This document shows positions 34,943 to 44,865 of a DNA stretch of 64,000 bases, piece after piece. Under the pieces are notes generated by a model, which worked only from the letters and a program-made list of their open reading frames with translations, was not told the DNA's origin and made no database searches. A program made the translations under genes and the position numbers. Each line of letters starts with the position of its first letter. Within the stretch, counting starts at the first letter, position 1. Origin of the DNA: Flectonema sp. DT1601 (lineage: Eukaryota > Euglenozoa > Diplonemea > Diplonemida > Diplonemidae); NCBI GenBank assembly GCA_964019425.1, contig OZ025807.1:248001-312000 (forward strand), in the 5' to 3' direction.

Positions 34943-35727
34943 GTGAAAAAAAAAAACGACAAACAACGGGATGGGTAGAAGGAACATTGAAGCGCAAAAA
35001 AAAAAAAAGAAAATAAATAAATAAATAAATAAGGGAACAAAACGAAAAAAGAACGGAGGAGGAAAAAGAAAAGATACACAAAATACCCTATCTCATTATT
35101 TTTTTTTTTCCCTCCGCTCCCCTTCTTTTTTCTTTTCCAGAGCTGAGGCGAGGTCATTTTAGGCTACGTACTAAAACAATACTAGCAATGCACCAATACT
35201 TGCCTAGGAAAAAGCTCTAACGCCCCGAAGAACCCAATGGGAAAAGAAATCAACCCACACGGCGAAGACACGTCGTCAAGATGATAATTTCCCTGTTTCT
35301 TGTACAGGAGAAAAAATAAAGATTTAGTTCATTCTTTCAAAGAGAGCCGCGAAGGCAGCAAAGCAAACTACCGATAAAGGTTGAAGATCGCTGCGCTTCA
35401 CAGTTAACCCAACACGTTGGTTTGACAAAAAAATAGAAAAAAAGAAATACGGAAGGCGCGAAAACTCCTTACTAAAATTGCTCTTATCTATCGAAGAACA
35501 ATCCCGAGAAGAATTTTGAAAGGGGGTGGAACTTGAAAACGAAAAAAGAGACAGCCTTCACATGCAACTTGAAAGCAGTGCATGCCAAGATTACATGTGT
35601 ACGATGACGTAAGCCCATCCCCTATGACTGTGAGCTACGAAGGAGGAATTCCTAGTGGCCCATTCGAACAAGAATACAGCAATGATCATTCCAAACATAA
35701 GAAATTATTCGCTCTAAACATGTTATT

Positions 35728-35760
<33 letters not shown>

Positions 35761-35769
35761 GAGAGAGAG
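35728..35769 (+). repeat. GA microsatellite
   Basis: About 20 GA units with two small interruptions. Confidence 0.85.
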
Positions 35770-37332
35770 TAGTGACTTGAGTTATTGTTTTTTTTTTTTT
35801 TTTTTTTTCGGCAATCGTTTCATGTACAACAAGTACTTAGCAGGATTATTTTAGGGGGTGAGAAATAACAAGAAAAAAACCTCCCCCGCCCCAAAAAAAA
35901 AAAAGAAGAAGAAAAACAAATGGAAGCATCACTGTGGAACAGTCGGGATAACACACCCAGAAACGAGCGTTAGAATGCAGGTGGGTGAAGAAGAAGTGTA
36001 GACCCCGATAAGATTAACTAAGAAGAAGGAGCCTCAGACCACAACGGGCATAACTCCTCGTTGTGTTCAAGAAAAGCACAAAGTCCCTCCTTCTCTTTTT
36101 TTATTTTTTTTTTTCCTTCCTAAGGAGTGAAGGAGCAGGGACCACTCAAAAGAAGAAGGGGAAAAAATTGTTTCTTCTTTTTTTAATAACATACATCTGA
36201 CTTGCCTTGCTAGACACTTTCAGCAAGCAGGTATCCCAACGCGGAAACTACCATGTTTCTTGACTCGTTGCAAAAGAAAATGACTAAAAAAAACAAAAAA
36301 AAGAAATAAACGACTAAAGAAAGGGAAGGGTAAAAATCTCAAAAAAAAAAGGTGAAGGTCAGAAAAACGTAGCTGAAAAAGAAAGCAACATAAGAAGGGA
36401 ATATTTAAAAAAAAAAAAAAAAAATATTTCAAAAAAAACTTAACAGGGCTGAATTAGAGATAAATTATATTTGCACAAGAGGCGGAAAGAACAGGATGCA
36501 TGGCAAGCCACATCTCAACAACAGAATGCTGTTACAAACAGAAGTAACCACTGGTAAGTTAAGGTGAGCAAGCCTTCGCTTAATTCCCAAAGACGTAGTA
36601 AATTGAATAGCCGCTGGTTGGTGCAAGCCAACAAAAAAAAAAAGAAAAATAATAAATTACGGTTCTACCACTATTCTTTCTGGGGCAACTCCGTAACTGG
36701 GTCTCATATTGTTGGAGTCAATAGTACGTTAGCTGTATGTTTTTTTTTTTTTTCCCTTATTAATAAATATATTTGTGGGGAGGCTCTGCATGGCAAAGAG
36801 GAATCAAGAGAGAAGGAAGAAGAAGAAGATGTGTTCTTTATTTTTTTATTTTTTTTTTTTGTTCTTTCTTACGCTTTTTTTTTTTATTTGCCGTGTTCAA
36901 GCTTTTTCGTTATTTATTTTTGTTCTTTTTCTACTTATTCTTTTCTTTTTCTTTTTCTATTTTTTTTTTTTTCTTTTTTTTTTCTTTTTCTTAACTTAAT
37001 TCTTTATCATTCTTTTGTTCACGAAAAAAATTTTCTTTTTTTTTCCTTCATTCCCCTCCAGCAAAAAAAGAAAAATACTGGGAGGCTTCTCTTCTTTCCT
37101 ACTAAAAAATAGCTACGAGCAATACCAACGGCCGAAGCCAAAGAAATACGGAAAATAAAGCAGACACGGTCTAGCTAGCACTGGTTCTTGGTTGTCTTTA
37201 CATTTTTTTATATTTTTTTTTTTTTGTGGGACCCTGGTAGATGAGTGGAAGGGAAATCCACGTTTTTGTTTTCATTGTGTTTTTTTTGGTTTTTGGTGTT
37301 GTTTTTTTTTTTTTTGTTGAGTTTGCAATTGC

Positions 37333-38166
37333 CTACTGCCTGCGGCTCTTTTCAAACATCGCAAGAAATGGAGATTCGCATTGAGCGGCAGCTTCTTCCT
37401 CCTGTCCGAGAGATGAGATTCTGACGGCCTCAACAAGTTCCAACAGCTGAGATTGGAAAAGGTTTTCTTCTTCGCCGGAGTCATCGTCGGAATCTTCTTC
37501 AGCAATTGTTGTCATCAAAGCAACTTCATCGTTAACACTCGAAACTGGTCCAACAGATGATGTTAGTGATGATGAACTTCCATTGTTACCTCCCATCTCA
37601 ACACTCTTAACAGTTTTCTGTGTAACATCATCAACTACTGAAGTACTAACTGGAATAGGTGCCTGTACTTGAGGAGTACGAGTCTCAGTCTGAACTGGAG
37701 TAGTCTGAGCACCTTCGGCATTTGGCTTCATAGTTCCACATCGTTTGCACCACTTTCTGCTTTCCCAGTTACAGTTTGAACATGAGACGCAAATCCAGTC
37801 AGTGTTACGTGGAGGTGATCTTCCAGATCTTCTGTCACCAGAGTGACCAACTCTTGGTTGTCTTGGAACTCTTTTAGCTGCCTGAGCAGTTGGTGTAGCA
37901 ACAGCTGGTGCGGCAACTTGTTGTGGCTGCGGAACAGCAACAGGCTGCGGAGCAGCAACCTGCTGGACAGGCTGGGCTGCAGCTGGTCGTTGAAGCGCCT
38001 GTTGAGGAGCTGGAACTGGAGCAAAGTTGATAACCTGCTGTCCCATTTGATTCAACTGATTTAGCTGTCCAAACTGGTTAAGGTGGTTCAGCTGATTCAT
38101 GCTCTGCATCTGAGGCATTGACTGTGAGGCAGCCTGAACGGGAACCGGAAAGTAAAGAACCTGCAT
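37333..38166 (-). CDS. RanBP2-type zinc finger protein
   Basis: A single-exon gene of 277 residues. Residues 1-100 are low-complexity, rich in Gln, Asn, Ala and Pro (MNQLNHLNQFGQLNQLNQ and PQPVAVPQPQQV). One RanBP2 zinc finger spans 124-143: Trp124, Cys126, Cys129, Asn133, Cys140 and Cys143 fit W-x-C-x2-C-x3-N-x6-C-x2-C. An RS/Gly-rich patch (GHSGDRRSGRSPPR) precedes it. The C-terminal part is acidic and Ser-rich and ends in a helix followed by KSRRQ. Such fingers bind single-stranded RNA or ubiquitin; the basic RS-like flank and low-complexity arms favour an RNA-binding role, by inference. A strong acceptor, a CT-rich tract then CCACAG at 38210-38212, lies 43 nt before the ATG. It is the last gene before the gene-poor region. 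Confidence 0.78.
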   Translation of the reverse strand: MQVLYFPVPVQAASQSMPQMQSMNQLNHLNQFGQLNQLNQMGQQVINFAPVPAPQQALQRPAAAQPVQQVAAPQPVAVPQPQQVAAPAVATPTAQAAKRVPRQPRVGHSGDRRSGRSPPRNTDWICVSCSNCNWESRKWCKRCGTMKPNAEGAQTTPVQTETRTPQVQAPIPVSTSVVDDVTQKTVKSVEMGGNNGSSSSLTSSVGPVSSVNDEVALMTTIAEEDSDDDSGEEENLFQSQLLELVEAVRISSLGQEEEAAAQCESPFLAMFEKSRRQ

Positions 38167-38508
38167 TTTGTTAATTTGGTTTTGGTTTGTGGATTCGAAT
38201 AAAAGGTTGCTGTGGCGGGGAGGGAGATAAGTTAAAAACCAAAAAAAAAAGAAATCGTAATTCAATAACACTTTACTTAGTACAATAAAAGATAAAAGTT
38301 TAAAAAATAATCTAAATGACACGTTTAAGAAAGTTTCTTTTCTTTTTCTTCTTTTTTATTTTAAGACGACAAAAAGTTTAACAATTAGGGAAAATCTACA
38401 AGAAATGGTGGGTTTTACTTATTATTTTCTATTCCATTATAATTTAAAACATAAGGGACAGGTGCATTTTTATTCTAATAAAAAAAAAAAAAAAAACAGT
38501 CTTAAACA

Positions 38509-39768
38509 TCAGTGAAAAATTCCAGCTATGCGCTTTAATACTCCCTTTTGGTTTCCTTTTTGTTTTTCAAGTTCTTTGTAAAGTGTTTTTAAAACAATTG
38601 GATTGTCATGTTTTGACGCTAGTTGAATAGCAGTCCCACCTTGCTGACATGAAAGTTGCATTTCAGCACCTTTTTTTATAAACCATTTTGCAACATCTAT
38701 TTTACCGTTCATTATAGCGAAATGTAAAGGCGTTGCTTTCGAATCATCTCCTGGAGGAGCAGGAAGGATTGAGTACGTTGTTATATTATTGTTTCGAAGC
38801 TTTCGTAGTCCAAGACGCTGAGCAGTACTGACTTGACACGTTGGCATCGTTTTTAAGTATCCTAGAGAGTCCAATAGGGACGGATCTTCCTTGACGAGTT
38901 GTTTTATTGATTCAAGATTACCATTGTAGGCTTCATTCCAGATCAGTGGAACTTTCCATGAAATAATTCGTTCTGTTGATACAGGCATTGCTACAATAGG
39001 TATTCCTACAATACCAGACACCATACTCAGTGCTGGTGCGCTGCTTGATCTTCGTGATGCACAACAATGAACTGATGGCAATTGTTCCATCGGAGGTTCA
39101 TTCAGTTCTCGTTCAGGCTGCTNNNNNNNNNNNNNNNNNNNNNNNNNNNNNNNNNNNNNNNNNNNNNNNNNNNNNNNNNNNNNNNNNNNNNNNNNNNNNN
39201 NNNNNNNNNNNNNNNNNNNNNNNNNNNNNNNNNNNNNNNNNNNNNNNNNNNNNNNNNNNNNNNNNNNNNNNNNNNNNNNNNNNNNNNNNNNNNNNNNNNN
39301 NNNNNNNNNNNNNNNNNNNNNNCTCAAAACCTCTTCTTGCTGTTTTTTTTGTTCAAAATCTGCTATTTTTTCTTTGATTTCGTTCTTAATGGCAGACCAC
39401 ATATCATTCACTTGCTCTGATGCTGTCTCACTCCACGGGAGCACAGTCGACGGTATCAACCCAGCTAAATGACACTCAATAGCGAACTCGTTTCTTGAGC
39501 TTTTTTCCCACATCGAACAACGCAGTCTGACCTCTGCAAGGACTTCCTTTGTTCTAGCTTGCTTGTTTATTCCTAAGGCACTTCGATAGTGAGAGCCATC
39601 AGTCCAAAAGTTCTTAATAGTGTTGTACTCTAGAACATCCTTTTTCATCCTTGTTAAGCGATCTGAATATTTGTTCTTCGCCTTTGGTTGATGTGTCTGA
39701 GCTTCGTTTGTTTGTACAGCCGCGAGTGGGACTCTGCCTTGCCTCGCAGAGTTGACTGGTACTGGCAT
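38509..39768 (-). CDS. ankyrin-repeat protein, interrupted by an assembly gap
   Basis: The N-terminal part (39768-39323, 148 residues) is basic then helical and contains SALGINKQARTKEVLAEVRL. The C-terminal part (39122-38509) holds ankyrin repeats: EAYNGNLESIKQLVKEDPSL, then ATPLHFAIMNGKIDVAKWFI with KKGAEM, then GTAIQLASKHDNPIVLKTLY. Together with the 200-N gap the frame is continuous, giving about 419 residues if the gap length is true. Ankyrin repeats mediate protein binding; no enzyme domain is seen. The ATG is preceded by an A/T tract, and the best acceptor (CTTGAAAG, about 20 nt upstream) is weak. Residues under the gap are unknown, so more repeats or a low-complexity cause of the gap are possible. 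Confidence 0.75.
   Translation of the reverse strand: MPVPVNSARQGRVPLAAVQTNEAQTHQPKAKNKYSDRLTRMKKDVLEYNTIKNFWTDGSHYRSALGINKQARTKEVLAEVRLRCSMWEKSSRNEFAIECHLAGLIPSTVLPWSETASEQVNDMWSAIKNEIKEKIADFEQKKQQEEVLXXXXXXXXXXXXXXXXXXXXXXXXXXXXXXXXXXXXXXXXXXXXXXXXXXXXXXXXXXXXXXXXXXXXQPERELNEPPMEQLPSVHCCASRRSSSAPALSMVSGIVGIPIVAMPVSTERIISWKVPLIWNEAYNGNLESIKQLVKEDPSLLDSLGYLKTMPTCQVSTAQRLGLRKLRNNNITTYSILPAPPGDDSKATPLHFAIMNGKIDVAKWFIKKGAEMQLSCQQGGTAIQLASKHDNPIVLKTLYKELEKQKGNQKGVLKRIAGIFH
39123..39322. other. assembly gap (200 N)
   Basis: Exactly 200 N inside the ankyrin gene. The length may be a placeholder. Confidence 1.
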
Positions 39769-40059
39769 TTTTTTATTATTTGAAAACTTTCAAGTAGAAA
39801 AACATTCATAAATTCTATTTTAATAATTAGTTTATTTATTTAAAAAAAAAAACAAATTATCTATTCCAAGAGAAGTAAGAGATAGCATCATATTGTGTCC
39901 GCTCTTGAACATAAAATAATTTGATTTTTTTATTTTTGTTCTGAAAACTTGTTAAAGAATAATAAGGAAATTAGTATTCCCCAAAAACCCATTGGTTAGT
40001 CTGAGTGTTATGTTCGTATTGTTTTTTTATCCTTTTTTCATGAGAATAATTCATTTCTG

Positions 40060-41691
40060 TTATTGTGAATCATCAACGGGTTTCTTTTTGTGTTTTTTTT
40101 TGTGACTCTTTCTCCGATATTTTAAATTGGCATCTTTTGCCTCACTTACAGTTGAGAAGAATCCTTTCAGAGGTTTCCACATATCATTCCACTCAATCGA
40201 ACAATCACCATCCCAGTCAATTTGAGATAGAGATTGAAGTGCACAGTCGGTAGGCTTGACAATCCAAGTACTGAATTCGATAAGTCCATGTTGCCAACCT
40301 CCGTTAGATTTTCCTAATGCATAGTTCTTTTCTTGGTCTTCTGTTTTCCAGTACTTGTTACCTTTAGATTCCTTTATATGATTATAATCATGTTTTTGAT
40401 GTATTGCAGTAATTGATGACGATAGATCGACTACAGGTTTGCGAGTGTGAATTGCTTTGTTAACAAGCCAGTTGTCAAAGGCTGGTCGACCTATGCGAAA
40501 GTCCGGAAAAGCCTCACGGTCAAAAAAATCCCTCGACCACAAAAAATAGTCCTCCGCATCCGTGCGATCACCCTTCTGTTCTTCAACAACTTCCGATAGT
40601 TTTTCCCAAAATTCATTCGTCAGCTTCTTCTCAGCTGCTTTCCGCAGTGACGTGATGTCAACAGTAGTTCGATGCCCTATGGCAAAGAATTCCGTGAATG
40701 TCTTTTGAAGCATTTTGTAGCTTCGAGTCACCTGATGCGGTGGCAGAATTATATCACCGTTGACAAACAAGACTGCATCTGAGTTCTGATATTCCGTATC
40801 GTACAATGTTTTGACTATGTCTGAAAGGAGAGGAATACCCGACTGAGACTTCCTACAATCAGCGTGGACGGTAACAACATCAGACAAGGAGGAGAGGTAG
40901 TCAGAGTCAGACATCTCAGATCCAGTTGGACTTCCAAAGATGTGAATATCGTTACTAAAACCTGCATAAGACATTAGAGATAATAGTTGTTTGTCACATA
41001 ACAAGTCACCTTTATCACAAGTCTTTAGAGATGTACCGACTGTGATCGAGGTAGGTTTCGAGTTCTTTAATCGTCTGTAGCGAGACTTCTCACTACCTAG
41101 TCCTTCTGTGGATTCCTTCTTGTGATGATGTTGATGATGATGATGATGGCGTTTGTTGTTGTCAAGATGGTTCTCTTGTTCATCACCTTCCTCCAATGAT
41201 TTGTCTCGTGTACTTTTCTGGTGATGGTGTTTGTCAAGCTGGCTCTCTTGTTCATCATCTTCCTCTAACGATTTGTCTCGTGTACTCTTTTGGTGATGGT
41301 GTTTGTCAAGCTGGCTCTCTTGTTCATCGTCTTCCTCTAACGATTTGTCCCGTGTACTTTTCTGGTGATGAATTGTAGAGCGGTGTTTTGCTGGTTTGTC
41401 ATTTTCAGTATCGGATTCTTCATGTTCCCGTCCTTCTTCTGTTTTGCGTATATTATGAGACTTTCTGTTTGGATGTTTCTTGCTAGATATAACTTCCACT
41501 ATAGCATCAGTGTCGATACTTATAATCTTACGCAATCTATCTCTCTGTTCCGATCTCACAGCTATTTGTCCCCAAAGTGGTCTCCGTCCCTCACGCAACT
41601 TAACCCATCCACTAACCATCCCTATTACCCCCAAGAGTACAATCAGAAGCATAATATACAATGGGAAGGTGGTACGCGCATTTTTAAACAT
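40060..41691 (-). CDS. type II membrane GT-A-like glycosyltransferase
   Basis: 543 residues from the Met at 41691, chosen because it follows a TTCAG acceptor (41717-41719) by 25 nt; an in-frame Met at 41736 lies upstream of that acceptor. A membrane anchor occupies residues 9-28 (FPLYIMLLIVLLGVIGMVSG). Residues of roughly 80-190 form a polar stem with three 24-residue repeats (KSTRDKSLEEDDEQESQLDK) and a His cluster. The catalytic-looking domain follows: VVTVHADCRKSQSGIPLLSD, DAVLFVNGDIILPP, FFAIGHRTTVDI, DAEDYFLWSRDFF, GRPAFDNWLVNKA and AIHQKHDYNHI. This order matches a family of nucleotide-diphospho-sugar-transferase-like proteins found in plants and protists. NGD may be the DxD-like metal site. 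The stem and anchor imply Golgi or ER location. Donor and acceptor sugars are unknown. Confidence 0.65.
   Translation of the reverse strand: MFKNARTTFPLYIMLLIVLLGVIGMVSGWVKLREGRRPLWGQIAVRSEQRDRLRKIISIDTDAIVEVISSKKHPNRKSHNIRKTEEGREHEESDTENDKPAKHRSTIHHQKSTRDKSLEEDDEQESQLDKHHHQKSTRDKSLEEDDEQESQLDKHHHQKSTRDKSLEEGDEQENHLDNNKRHHHHHQHHHKKESTEGLGSEKSRYRRLKNSKPTSITVGTSLKTCDKGDLLCDKQLLSLMSYAGFSNDIHIFGSPTGSEMSDSDYLSSLSDVVTVHADCRKSQSGIPLLSDIVKTLYDTEYQNSDAVLFVNGDIILPPHQVTRSYKMLQKTFTEFFAIGHRTTVDITSLRKAAEKKLTNEFWEKLSEVVEEQKGDRTDAEDYFLWSRDFFDREAFPDFRIGRPAFDNWLVNKAIHTRKPVVDLSSSITAIHQKHDYNHIKESKGNKYWKTEDQEKNYALGKSNGGWQHGLIEFSTWIVKPTDCALQSLSQIDWDGDCSIEWNDMWKPLKGFFSTVSEAKDANLKYRRKSHKKKHKKKPVDDSQ
41150..41370 (-). 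repeat. 72-bp coding tandem repeat (three units)
   Basis: Three near-identical 72-bp units, in phase 41219/41291/41363, encode a charged 24-residue repeat in the stem of the glycosyltransferase-like protein. A length multiple of three keeps the frame when copy number changes. Confidence 0.9.
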
Positions 41692-42441
41692 GCCCCTCCC
41701 CCCCTTCCTACGAAATCTGAAGTGACATTTAATCAAGAAATTACTTATTTTTTTTTTTAAATTCTTTTTTTTCCTTCGTATGACGATTACTTCAGTTGTC
41801 AGGTTAATAGGAAGTTAGATAGTTCACCAACTGTGTACCAAAATGGAATAGACAAAAAAATCGGAAGGGGAAATAAGAATGAAAAAAAAGGAAAAATAAA
41901 AGCAATTAACTTCTTGCTGTATGTGTGAAGGTTGTTAACAGGTTGTTAACCCTCTTTTGACTTGAATAACGAGATAGAAACGAACAGGAAAAAATTAATA
42001 AAAAAAAATAAAAAAGAAATTAAGGTTTAGAAAGTTTGTAGCGCCCCCTACAAATCAGTCCATCTTTTTAGTTTGGAGCATTGCCATCCTTGTCACCATT
42101 ACGTGTGGGATTTACATTATATTATGCTATCTTCTTAGACTTAACAATAGGGGTCAGTTTTCAGAAAAAGAGAGAAAAAAAGAAAGAAAGAAAAAAAAAG
42201 AAAATTGTTGGGCTCTTTCACAAGACAAAAAGAGCCTATATATATTATGGACGCTACAACCTTGGTTTAGGGAAATAAGAAAAAAAAAATAAATAAAATA
42301 AAAAAAAAAATCAGAAGCATAAACTGATCACGTCACCAGAATTAATTTTCTTTCACTTAACAAAAAGAAAGAACGGCAGTGGCAAATTAGACTTGAAAGG
42401 GAACCCATTTGATCTGTTGTGTATGTGCTGGAGCAATGTTA
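41692..42441. other. intergenic, nothing coding seen
   Basis: A/T-rich spacer with A runs near 42160-42200 and 42279-42310. It has a short inverted repeat TTTGTAG/CTACAAA around a C-rich loop near 42035-42055. No gene is visible. Confidence 0.4.
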
Positions 42442-43037
42442 CTAACACACGATACAACAACACTGACCGTCATCGGTCATCCCATCTCGATAAATAGCCA
42501 AGTCAGGATTGGCATCTTTTGCATTGTTAAGTGCTTTGTATCCTTGTTTTGTTAACTGTTTTTTTTTTTTTTTTTTTTTTTTTCCCCAAAAGTTTGATTT
42601 TGTTCTCCTCATCAGAAACCTAAATAACATACCGGATTAGCACGTAAATCGACTACTCTCATAGCTGGATGTGATGACAAGGCTAAAGAGAGTACTTCAG
42701 CTCCACGATCTCCTATTTTATTAGCGAATAAATCAACTTGCTCTAAAGTTCCATTCGCTTCGATATATTTTGAGAGGATCATGGCTGATTTGTCTGTGAG
42801 TAGGTTGCATCCGAAATCAATATTCGTAATGTCAGTATGTTGTTCTAATTCAGCGACAACTATTTCCAATTCCTCGTCGTTAAGTGACCTGTTGCTTAAA
42901 TTACATTCACGACCACAGTGTCGAAGTTTCTTTTTAATCAATGCTTCAAAGTCTGCTGCCGATTCACGCATTACCACTGGGGTGTAGTCTCCTTCAGCTG
43001 GTGACAAAGCCTGGTTCTCTACTTCGAAATCGTCCAT
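42442..43037 (-). CDS. small LRR (RNI-like) protein with C-terminal CaaX box, two exons
   Basis: Exons 43037-42633 and 42555-42442 give 172 residues. The 77-bp intron has donor GTATGT and acceptor AAACAG; the join restores the repeat VDLRANPLTKQGYKALNNA. Leucine-rich repeats of the ribonuclease-inhibitor type cover about residues 45-150: CNLSNRSLNDEELEIVVAEL, ITNIDFGCNLLTDKSAMIL, LEQVDLFANKIGDRGAEVL and MRVVDLRANPLTKQGYKAL. The protein ends in QCCCIVC: the last four residues CIVC fit a CaaX prenylation box, with extra Cys that could be palmitoylated. By inference it is a membrane-tethered LRR adaptor. The start ATG is 5 nt after a GACAG acceptor (43043-43045), only about 150 bp below the stop of the next gene upstream. 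Confidence 0.82.
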
Positions 43038-43196
43038 TTTGTCTGTCAGCTGTTTGTCGCAAAAAAAATTTTTTTAAAAAAAATATATAAAACCCTGCTA
43101 CATTTCGAAATCGTTAATTAAAAATGTCTTCAATATTACCATGTGGGTGTAAATAATTAATTGAGCTTCTTTTTCCTCACCAGAAAAAAAAAGTTT

Positions 43197-43937
43197 TTAT
43201 TTCGATTTTATTTCTTCATACAGAGAGAGTGCCGCTAAGGATCTCGTGTCTCTAGTCAAACGCCATGCAGTAGAGAGAGGTACTATTTTTAAACTAATTA
43301 CATCGGTGTTTTGACTACCGTCCATAGTTCGAATTGCTGATCGCAACCATTCTGAAGTAACATCAGTTTCATAGTAGTAAACTTCTATTTGTTCATCAGC
43401 TACTGATGGGTTGCATTCCAGTTCAGATATTTTTGTGAATTTTCGTAAATTGCTTTGTGACAACACACCATGTTTGAGAAGAAGCTGAGCAGCTCCTCCA
43501 ATGAAATTACGTTCTGGATCAGACGTACCTTTCGGTAGCTCTACGTATCTCATTTCCGCTACTGCCGGTCGTGGAGCAACTGAAAGAACCACATAAAGCT
43601 CTCCCTCACACTTCACAATTGGAATAAAAACAATTAAGCATCCTCTCAGTAGTACCAATTGGTGAAGTGGATGTCCTGTGTCACGAGAAACACAGTCAAC
43701 TTGTAAGGCAATAAAACAAGGTCTTCTTTTTACTAACTTCGAAACTTCAATAGGAACAGCCACAAAGTCTGCATGCGTGATGGTTATTTCCTTTACAATA
43801 AGATCACCGTTCGAAACCTTTTGAATCCAACTTTTCATTGAGTGGCTACCAATTATTAAATTAAACATTTCTAAATCCATCAAACCATTTACTGTGATGC
43901 TACGACCATCGATACGAATTTCTTCTGAAGACTTCAT
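43197..43937 (-). CDS. Nudix-like protein with degenerate catalytic box
   Basis: A single exon of 246 residues. The middle resembles NUDT14/ADP-sugar-pyrophosphatase-type Nudix domains: LRGCLIVFIPIVKCEGELYV, then VVLSVAPRPAV, then VELPKGTSDPERNFIGGAAQ followed by LLLKHGV, where family members have ELPAG...A.RE.EEE.G. The fold landmarks (ELPKG and the A-rich helix) are kept, but the Arg-Glu and paired Glu of the Nudix box (G-x5-E-x7-REUxEExGU) are replaced (Gln-Leu-Leu-Leu-Lys-His). It therefore probably lacks metal-dependent hydrolase activity and may be a binding pseudoenzyme. Family membership is moderate and rests on pattern alone. The ATG is 21 nt after TTAATACAG (43959-43961). Confidence 0.5.
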   Translation of the reverse strand: MKSSEEIRIDGRSITVNGLMDLEMFNLIIGSHSMKSWIQKVSNGDLIVKEITITHADFVAVPIEVSKLVKRRPCFIALQVDCVSRDTGHPLHQLVLLRGCLIVFIPIVKCEGELYVVLSVAPRPAVAEMRYVELPKGTSDPERNFIGGAAQLLLKHGVLSQSNLRKFTKISELECNPSVADEQIEVYYYETDVTSEWLRSAIRTMDGSQNTDVISLKIVPLSTAWRLTRDTRSLAALSLYEEIKSK

Positions 43938-44865
43938 CCTATTTGATGAGGTTTTCCACTGTATTAAAAAGAACGTGATTTAACTTCAAAAACAAGTCAA
44001 GCAGTGTAACACTAAGCTACAGCTAAACTTTCCTTGGAAAACAGAAGCATTTTCTGTTCTACAGACAGCTTGCCTTTAGGAGAAAAGAGTAAACTGTTTT
44101 ATGTTAAGTACATTTTACCAGTACTCGAAATATTCACAAAAAACGGATCCAAAAAAGAAATAAAAAGTTGTGAGCGACAGCAGGACAACTGCACATGCAC
44201 ACCGCGATGTGATGAGATGCTACTGGAGTCACATCACTTTTTTTTAAAAAAAAACCAAAAAAAAGAAAAAATGTAATCGTGGATAGACATAAATAGACAT
44301 AGTAGTGAGACTGCCAGGTATCCTCCAATACCCAGAGCAGTACTAACTGATACGGGGTAGGTAGCACACACAAAGAGTAAGAAAAAAAGAATATCACTGC
44401 GGCAGCAGCAGCCTTGGTCCTACTGTAATTGCAACGAAGGATTTTCCTTGTTGTATTTGAAGGTGTCTCAACAACAAAAACAGAAGAAAAAAAAAACCAG
44501 CGTAACAAAATGATCACGTGATCAACACATCTCAACTATCAGATAACAGACGACAACAGATGCAATGCCATAAGTTCCGCACCCGATGACGACACTGGAG
44601 ATACAATTCATCTACTTGCAGTAATAAAATCAATAAAAATACTCATATAGAAAACAATCAACAACAGACTCATCGTCTTATTATTGTAGGAACATAAGAG
44701 AATAACAAAAAAAAAAAAAAAAAGACAACGGAATTGACCCCACATGGCCGAATAACCAATACTCAGCCGCCCCTACCTGTGAATCGTAAGTAAGACGCAA
44801 GAACTGAAAGTTCTTGCGAATAGGTCAGTCACAGCTGTAGTACAGTTAAGCATCGGACCCGTGTG
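43938..44865. other. intergenic with hairpin; no secure gene
   Basis: Spacer between the Pro/Thr-rich membrane protein and the Nudix-like gene. It contains a perfect stem-loop at 44796-44818, an A run near 44708-44724 and hydrophobic minus-strand frames (44280-44535) of unclear status. An ATG frame at 44853 could splice (CACAG/GTAGGG) to a hydrophobic segment near 44540-44600, but it starts only 12 nt past the stop of the upstream gene. Confidence 0.4.
44796..44818 (-). promoter_or_regulatory. perfect 10-bp stem-loop after stop codon
   Basis: CGCAAGAACT and AGTTCTTGCG pair perfectly around a 3-base loop. It lies 48-70 nt downstream of the stop of the Pro/Thr-rich membrane gene, in its probable 3' UTR. 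It may affect mRNA 3'-end formation or stability; this is inference. Confidence 0.6.

Larger units (their letters stand above)
10393..37332. other. 27 kb gene-poor region
   Basis: No protein gene here meets the standard of the flanking genes on either strand. The sequence alternates between mixed-composition segments of 50-300 bp and A or T homopolymers of 10-35 bp in both orientations. Most long frames are poly-Phe or poly-Lys artefacts of those runs. Supported contents are listed separately: inverted 20-bp repeat arrays, a terminal-inverted-repeat element, dispersed short repeats, GA and GT microsatellites, and two small plus-strand ORFs behind acceptors. Segments of more balanced composition (near 13.3-14.6, 16.6-17.1, 22.9-23.3 and 24.8-25.4 kb) may be decayed genes or noncoding RNA exons. 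It could be a strand-switch, centromeric or heterochromatic region. Confidence 0.6.

Noticed and set aside
44034-44276. Plus-strand 80-residue ORF
   Set aside because: It needs a TTG start, has low coding quality, is on the opposite strand and has no acceptor.
44540-44853. Two-exon hydrophobic small gene starting at 44853
   Set aside because: The start is only 12 nt past the previous gene's stop with no room for an acceptor, and the first segment overlaps a 3'-UTR hairpin.
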